Shown: positions 5,147-9,255 of the stretch, piece by piece | How the letters are laid out: each line of letters starts with the position of its first letter | Numbering within the stretch: the first letter of the stretch is position 1 | Assembly: GCA_017547865.1 (NCBI GenBank) | Contig: JAFYOA010000067.1 | Location: 1 to 9,255 of the forward strand | Length of the DNA: 9,255 nt | Reading direction: 5' to 3' | DNA from: Clostridia bacterium | GTDB lineage: Bacteria; Bacillota_A; Clostridia; Oscillospirales; Acutalibacteraceae | The notes under the pieces: model-generated | Databases searched by the model: none | What the model was told of the DNA's origin: nothing | What the model saw: the letters and a program-made list of their open reading frames with translations, nothing else | Translations under genes and position numbers: made by a program

Positions 5147-8100
5147 ATGGAAAAACAAGGTTTAATGGAAAGATTGGGCTATTTTGTCATTGGAATCATT
5201 GAAAAAGCCAAGGCGTTCATTCATCGCTACACCAAGCAGCAGTGGCGCAATTTCAGCATCATTGCTTTGGCGGCGGTGGTGGCGCTGGTGGGCATTTCCA
5301 TGTTCATCAACCGTGACAGCAGCAAAATAAAAGAAGAAGGCGCGTTTATCAACGAGCTGAATATTGTTCTGCGCGAGCGCGAAGGCCACAACGACAAAGC
5401 CGCCACCCTGAGCCGTGCGCTGGAGATCATTGAAGCCAAAGGCTATACCGCCGAAGACCTGCAGCGTTCCGGCAAATTCACCCTGCTGTGGAACCAGAAC
5501 GACAACTGCTTTGTTTTGGCCGACAAGAAAGGCAAGATCCTTGCCCCCACCTCCCGCCCCAAGGATTTCACCGGTCGTTCTCTGGAAGACGGCACCATCT
5601 ATTTTGCCCCGGTGGATGACAGCAGCGACTTTAAGTGGGCTTTTCCCAACGTGCATTACGTGCTCACCGCCAGCGTGGAGGGCGATGTGGTATTCTCCTC
5701 CCCTCTGCAGCTGGATCTGAACGGCCACAGCGTGCTGGGCAATGTGACCGTACAGCATAAGCAGACCGCCGACACCACCGTGAAAAACGGTCTGGTCACC
5801 GGCATGGTCATCATCGATACCCCCAACGCCCTGTACACTGGTTCTGCCTCTGTAATGGATGTAGCCGTGGTACAAAGCGGTAACTACACCGAAAACGGCA
5901 CCGTATACGGCACAGCCACCGTATACAGCGGCAACCTTACCCTCAGCGCCACCGCCCGCACCCTGCTTTCCGTTGGTGTGGCCGATGCCGTAAAAGTCAC
6001 CGACAGTTCTGCCTGGGCTAACGCCGTAAAGCTTTCTCTCACCAACAGCACAGACCCGGCCGATGCCATGCGCGCCCGTATCCAGGCCGTCCATACCGTA
6101 GACAAGGCGCTGCAGCTTCTGCAGAGCACGAAGCTTTCCGATAAAGACCTCGAAACCCTGGCCAAGGAATATTATACGGGTAAAGATCAGCTCAGCCTCA
6201 ACGACTACACCGCAACCTTTGAAACCAACGGCAGTGTGAGCACCATCACCGTAAGCGGTGCAGCCGAAGCGGTGTTCACCATTGACAACTACACCGAGCA
6301 CCAGAAAGACATTGCCGCCGCAACGGTAACTGTTCTGCGTGAGAACGGCGGCGAATTCGCAGCCCTTACCGCAGGCATTTGTTCTGCCGGCAACGGTGAG
6401 ACCGCCGATGCCCTGAGCGTGACCGATGCCGACAACCTGACCACCCTGGTGCAGCCCATCGAAGGCGGCCTGGATGTCTCTGCCGGTGTGCTGGAAAGCA
6501 TTGAGATCGGCGATGTAATTTTCGCCGTTGGCGCTGTGCAGACCCCCGCCGTGACCGTTCACTTTGAAGACGGTACCACCCACGAAGGATGGCCCGGCCT
6601 GGTGTGGCGTTCTGCAGACCCCGCCGTTGCCACCGTGCTGGGCGGTGAGATTTCTGCCATGACCCAGGGCGAAACCGAGATCTCTGTGCGTGCCGGTCTG
6701 CTGACCGCCGCCGCAAAGACCAGCGTGCAGCCCACCAAAGCCATCATCGGCGCCGACCGGTACATCAGCCTGGCAGCTGCGCTGGAAGCCGCCCTGCCCG
6801 GCGACAGCATTACCCTGACCACCGATAACACCGAGCCCGTGACCGTGAGTAAACCCGTGACCCTGGTGGCCGCCGGTTACGAGACCGGTGAAGTGACCTG
6901 TGCCAACAACATGGTGGTAAACACCATGATGGACACCTACCACTACAACGGCCGTGTGACCGCCCGTGTATACGGCGCCATCGGCGACCCGAACACCGTG
7001 GTGGACGACACGATTACCGGCACGCTGACCCAGGTGCTGGCCACCATGACTTCCTTGGAATACAAATACAGCACCCTGCACTTTGAACTGTACCTGGATG
7101 GCGACTATGCTCTGGAAGAAGACGTACTGCTGCCCATCCGCGTTGCTTCTTCCACCAGCTTTGTCATCACCGGCGATACCACATTCGACCTGAACGGTCA
7201 TGTCATTACCCAGGAGAGCATTGCCTCCAGCGGCGGCCGCCGCCCGGTCTTTCGCGTGGAAGCCGGCACCCTGCTGGTAACCGACCACAAGCAGCTGGGC
7301 CGTGTGGAAGCTTCCCAGACCATTGCCGAAGTTTACCCCGGCGCCAATCTGCAGCTGACCAACGTTGCCCTGACCCACCTTGTGGACGGCGCCGTGACCC
7401 TGCTGCACAACAGCGGCCATGTGGATATGAACGGCTGCATTGTCACCACCCTGTCGGACGGTGTACGTGTGCTTACCGGCGCAGAGGGTTCTTCCATGGA
7501 AATGACCGGCAACACCCTGCTTTCTCACAACGGCTCCAGCTACATCGACGGCCACATGGAACTGGTTGTGCACTCCGGCACCTTCACCAACGCCGAGATC
7601 GATCTGGACAGCGGCAACATTCTGGTGGAAGACGCCAAGACCAACGCCGGTGTGTTCACTGCCGACGGCGACCTGCACGTAAAATACATCTCCAGTACCG
7701 GCAAGGTGCGTTCCGAGATCGGTGCTGTGCTGATCGAAGACGGCAACTTCAGCGGTCCTGTGTACGCTGGCAACGGCCTCACCATCCGCACAGGCCGTTT
7801 CACCGGCATTGTGTACGGCTACGGCGATGGCCTGGTGGAATCCGGCACCTTCACCTCCCCTGTTTACATGCGCGGCAAAAGCGATATTTACGGCGGCACC
7901 TTCGGTTCCAGCCTGTTCTTCTACGAAGACAGCACGATCCACAACGGTGAGTTCCGCAACATCGTTTACTCTTATGAAAAGGAAAAGACCCTCGTGATTC
8001 TGGGCGGCGAATTCAAGAATTTCGTCACCTCTTACTACGGTACGGTTAACCTGCGCGGCGGTGTCTTCACCCATCTTTCTCACGAAGAAGGTTCGTTCCG

Positions 8101-8212
8101 GATTCAGGGCGGCCAGTACCGCACCGCCGATGTACTGGACTACCTGAGTGAAGGCCAGCCTTATGCCGAAAAAACAGAGAACGGCAAGAAGATCATCGTA
8201 GTCCACGCCTGA
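5147..8212 (+). CDS. Membrane-anchored surface protein with Big_2 domain and beta-helix solenoids (1021 aa)
   Basis: Function unknown; the architecture is that of an outward-facing adhesin or glycan-binding protein. Residues 1-35 are a charged cytosolic tail and 36-54 one membrane helix. Residues 62-126 form a small module (N-E-L-N, A-L near 91, GY at 99-100, L-W-N at 114-116, C-F-V-L at 121-124) that I recall from other clostridial surface proteins. A first beta-helix-like region contains LDLNGH (189-194), an Ig-like Big_2 domain spans about 449-529, and a second helical region starts near 540 with FDLNGH at 680-685. The C-terminus (863-1000) is a solenoid of about 8 short coils. There is no LPXTG motif, so the anchor is N-terminal. 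ACGGAG lies 6 nt before the ATG at 5147; an ATG at 5165 is possible. After Leu6 it uses no TTA, CTA or TCA codon. It is monocistronic, with its own terminator. Confidence 0.85.
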   Translation: MEKQGLMERLGYFVIGIIEKAKAFIHRYTKQQWRNFSIIALAAVVALVGISMFINRDSSKIKEEGAFINELNIVLREREGHNDKAATLSRALEIIEAKGYTAEDLQRSGKFTLLWNQNDNCFVLADKKGKILAPTSRPKDFTGRSLEDGTIYFAPVDDSSDFKWAFPNVHYVLTASVEGDVVFSSPLQLDLNGHSVLGNVTVQHKQTADTTVKNGLVTGMVIIDTPNALYTGSASVMDVAVVQSGNYTENGTVYGTATVYSGNLTLSATARTLLSVGVADAVKVTDSSAWANAVKLSLTNSTDPADAMRARIQAVHTVDKALQLLQSTKLSDKDLETLAKEYYTGKDQLSLNDYTATFETNGSVSTITVSGAAEAVFTIDNYTEHQKDIAAATVTVLRENGGEFAALTAGICSAGNGETADALSVTDADNLTTLVQPIEGGLDVSAGVLESIEIGDVIFAVGAVQTPAVTVHFEDGTTHEGWPGLVWRSADPAVATVLGGEISAMTQGETEISVRAGLLTAAAKTSVQPTKAIIGADRYISLAAALEAALPGDSITLTTDNTEPVTVSKPVTLVAAGYETGEVTCANNMVVNTMMDTYHYNGRVTARVYGAIGDPNTVVDDTITGTLTQVLATMTSLEYKYSTLHFELYLDGDYALEEDVLLPIRVASSTSFVITGDTTFDLNGHVITQESIASSGGRRPVFRVEAGTLLVTDHKQLGRVEASQTIAEVYPGANLQLTNVALTHLVDGAVTLLHNSGHVDMNGCIVTTLSDGVRVLTGAEGSSMEMTGNTLLSHNGSSYIDGHMELVVHSGTFTNAEIDLDSGNILVEDAKTNAGVFTADGDLHVKYISSTGKVRSEIGAVLIEDGNFSGPVYAGNGLTIRTGRFTGIVYGYGDGLVESGTFTSPVYMRGKSDIYGGTFGSSLFFYEDSTIHNGEFRNIVYSYEKEKTLVILGGEFKNFVTSYYGTVNLRGGVFTHLSHEEGSFRIQGGQYRTADVLDYLSEGQPYAEKTENGKKIIVVHA
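7733..8146 (+). repeat. Coding repeats: about eight 17-18-residue solenoid coils
   Basis: Residues 863-1000 fall into coils beginning IEDGNF, IRTGRF, VESGTF, IYGGTF, IHNGEF, VILGGEF, VNLRGGVF and FRIQGGQY. Each has a G-x-F/Y turn followed by a hydrophobic strand such as GPVY, GIVY, SPVY or NIVY. The period of 17-18 residues is shorter than the roughly 22-24 of pectate-lyase helices. The repeat is visible in protein, not in DNA, so it is old or under constraint. The C-terminal DYLSEGQPY resembles the closing segment of related gut surface proteins. Confidence 0.75.
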
Positions 8213-8231
8213 TCCCATCGTTCAACATTCC

Positions 8232-8264
8232 GCAGAGCGCATGCAACGTGCGCTCTGCTTTTTT
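8232..8264 (+). terminator. Terminator of the beta-helix protein gene
   Basis: Ten perfect base pairs, GCAGAGCGCA (8232-8241) with TGCGCTCTGC (8249-8258), a 7-nt loop and six T (8259-8264), starting 19 nt after the stop codon. It separates this gene from the two-component operon. Confidence 0.9.
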
Positions 8265-8271
8265 GTTCGAT

Positions 8272-8288
8272 TTTACACACCTTTTACA
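8272..8288 (+). promoter_or_regulatory. Candidate response-regulator box (TTTACA-N5-TTTACA)
   Basis: TTTACA at 8272-8277 and again at 8283-8288, 11 bp start to start (TTTTACA extends the match by one base). This matches the layout and the TT(A/T/C)ACA-like half site of Bacillus PhoP boxes. It sits about 100 bp upstream of the predicted start of the response-regulator gene, so autoregulation is plausible. Confidence 0.35.
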
Positions 8289-8320
8289 AATGCAGGATTT
8301 TCCTTGATTTTTTCAATAAA

Positions 8321-8343
8321 AGCAGGTGGGTTTCCCCCTGGCT
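8321..8343 (+). other. Imperfect hairpin upstream of the two-component promoter
   Basis: AGCAGGTGGG (8321-8330) can pair with CCCCCTGGCT (8334-8343) as nine base pairs with one bulge on each side and a TTT loop. It ends 4 bp before the -35 box. It could be a weak back-up terminator for the upstream gene or a DNA-binding site; nothing in the sequence decides between these. Confidence 0.25.
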
Positions 8344-8347
8344 GCTG

Positions 8348-8377
8348 TTTACTTTTCGCAAATCAACATGGTATAAT
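8348..8377 (+). promoter_or_regulatory. Predicted promoter of the two-component operon
   Basis: TTTACT (8348-8353), an 18-nt spacer and a perfect TATAAT (8372-8377) preceded by TGG, an extended -10. The start should lie near 8384. Confidence 0.7.
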
Positions 8378-8390
8378 GAACGTATCACAG

Positions 8391-8416
8391 GGCGGCTTTG
8401 GTTTGCCGCCAAGGAG
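8391..8416 (+). promoter_or_regulatory. Leader hairpin abutting the response-regulator ribosome site
   Basis: GGCGGC (8391-8396) pairs with GCCGCC (8405-8410) around an 8-nt loop. The ribosome-binding site AAGGAG (8411-8416) begins at the very next base, 10 nt before the ATG. No T tract follows, so this is not a terminator. An all-GC stem pressed against the ribosome site could modulate translation or RNA stability. Confidence 0.45.
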
Positions 8417-8426
8417 TTGACCGACT

Positions 8427-9098
8427 ATGAAGATTTTTATTGTGGAGGATGACGCCGACATTCGCCGCATGGAAAGCTATGCACTGACCAACAGCGGTTA
8501 CGAAGTGCAGGAGTTTGCCGACGGCGCCCCGTTTATGGAAGAACTGGGGAAAAATCTGCCGGATCTGATCCTGCTGGATATTATGCTGCCGGGCACCGAC
8601 GGCCTGCAGATTCTTCGCACCCTGCGCGAAGCCAAACGCACGGAAAACATTCCGATCATGCTCATCACCGCCAAGGGCAGTGAAATTGACCGTGTACGCG
8701 GCCTGGATATGGGCGCCGACGATTATATTTCCAAGCCTTTTGGCATTCTGGAATTTGTTTCCCGCGTAAAAGCGCTGCTGCGGCGCACCGCAGCCAAAGA
8801 AGAACCGGAAATGATCACTTACGGCGGCATTGCCATGGACGACACCAAGCGCACCGTGAGTGTGGACGGAAGTCCCCGGGATTTGACCTACAAAGAATAT
8901 GAACTGCTGAAATATATGATGATGAACCGCGGCATAGTGCTTTCCCGCGAGACACTGCTGAGCAAAGTGTGGGGGTTTGAATTTGACGGTGAGACCCGTA
9001 CCGTGGATATGCATATCAAAACCCTGCGGCAAAAACTCGGTTCCCGCGGTACCTGTATAAAAACAGTGCGCAACGTGGGCTACAAGCTGGATTTCTGA
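8427..9098 (+). CDS. OmpR/PhoB-family DNA-binding response regulator (223 aa)
   Basis: The receiver domain (about 1-115) has the acidic pocket Glu7-Asp8-Asp9, phosphoacceptor Asp51 in LLDIMLPG, Thr81 in ITAKGS and Lys103 in SKPFG. The C-terminal winged helix (about 130-223) carries LTYKEYELLKYMM, the LSRETLLSKVWG recognition region, and TVDMHIKTLRQKL ending in VRNVGYKL, all typical of the OmpR/PhoB subfamily. Phosphorylation should promote dimerisation and binding to tandem half sites. AAGGAG lies 10 nt upstream of the ATG. The partner kinase starts 1 nt after the stop codon. The length is normal and all key residues are present. The stimulus and regulon are not visible, and no specific gene name is justified. 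Confidence 0.96.
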   Translation: MKIFIVEDDADIRRMESYALTNSGYEVQEFADGAPFMEELGKNLPDLILLDIMLPGTDGLQILRTLREAKRTENIPIMLITAKGSEIDRVRGLDMGADDYISKPFGILEFVSRVKALLRRTAAKEEPEMITYGGIAMDDTKRTVSVDGSPRDLTYKEYELLKYMMMNRGIVLSRETLLSKVWGFEFDGETRTVDMHIKTLRQKLGSRGTCIKTVRNVGYKLDF

Positions 9099-9099
9099 T

Positions 9100-9255
9100 A
9101 TGGGACGCAAAATCACTTTCAACCTGCTGCTGATGGGCATCATCGGTGCCCTGCTGGCGGTGCTGATGACCGCCTTTACCTTTCAGGGCCGCGTGGTCTC
9201 CCGTATAGAAGACACACTGCGTACCAGCGGCAACACCATGCGAATGGTGTACAAC
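9100..9255 (+). CDS. Sensor histidine kinase, N-terminus only (runs off window)
   Basis: Only the first 52 residues are present. They show a short basic start (MGRKITFN), one hydrophobic segment at about 8-28 (NLLLMGIIGALLAVLMTAF), and the beginning of an extracytoplasmic region (QGRVVSRIEDTLRTSG). HAMP, DHp and ATPase domains would lie beyond the window. The ATG at 9100 follows the response-regulator TGA after a single T (TGATATG), so translation is almost certainly coupled. The kinase call rests on this position and on the membrane-first N-terminus resembling PhoR-type kinases. Confidence 0.82.
   Translation, partial: MGRKITFNLLLMGIIGALLAVLMTAFTFQGRVVSRIEDTLRTSGNTMRMVYN

Noticed and set aside
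7733..8146. The solenoid region considered as a DNA repeat array or CRISPR-like array.
   Set aside because: The repeat is in the protein; the nucleotide units are diverged and continuous with the reading frame, with no conserved direct repeat or spacer pattern.
5162..8218. A 1018-codon open frame on the minus strand, opposite the beta-helix gene.
   Set aside because: It is in phase with the sense gene and open only because that gene avoids TTA, CTA and TCA codons. Its translation is low-complexity, rich in Gly, Val and His, without domains, while the sense strand has promoter, ribosome site, membrane helix, domains and terminator.
8385..9143. A 252-codon minus-strand frame opposite the response regulator.
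   Set aside because: It is the in-phase antisense of an intact OmpR-type regulator, without plausible protein features.

Overview
The window looks like the chromosome of a low-to-moderate GC Firmicute, most likely a gut Clostridia of the Oscillospiraceae/Ruminococcaceae type. This is inferred from Bacillus-type Shine-Dalgarno sites (AAGGAG, GGAGGT), AT-rich promoters beside fairly GC-rich coding regions, a cytosolic type I sulfatase, an N-terminally anchored beta-helix/Big_2 surface protein, and an OmpR-type two-component pair. There is no phage, transposon, CRISPR, tRNA or rRNA signal. Both ends cut genes.

Layout: (1) 2-1378 minus, nicotinate phosphoribosyltransferase (pncB), missing its C-terminal end. 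It has a good promoter and a perfect inverted repeat just after the predicted transcription start. (2) 1607-1861 plus, a small XRE-family repressor, divergent from pncB. An 18-bp palindrome covers its -10 box and looks like an autoregulatory operator. Three hairpin terminators follow within about 115 bp. (3) 1990-4935 minus, a compact three-gene operon read right to left: beta-lactamase-fold serine hydrolase/esterase, a three-helix small membrane protein, and a cytosolic sulfatase. (4) 5147-8212 plus, a 1021-residue membrane-anchored surface protein with a Big_2 domain between two beta-helix regions; it ends in a solenoid of about 8 short coils and is followed by a strong terminator. (5) 8427 to the end, plus: an OmpR/PhoB-family response regulator, with a histidine kinase starting 1 nt after it and running off the window.

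How they may work together: pncB serves NAD salvage and is probably regulated through its leader operator. The hydrolase and sulfatase both lack signal peptides, so they probably act inside the cell on imported sulfated or esterified compounds. The beta-helix protein is anchored in the membrane and faces out. The two-component system beside it has 11-bp-spaced direct repeats upstream of its own promoter (TTTACA-N5-TTTACA); a different 11-bp-spaced pair (TGAATT-N5-TGAATT) lies in the shared hydrolase/beta-helix promoter region. This raises, without proving, a local regulatory link. The least described items are the beta-helix protein and the 103-residue membrane protein.
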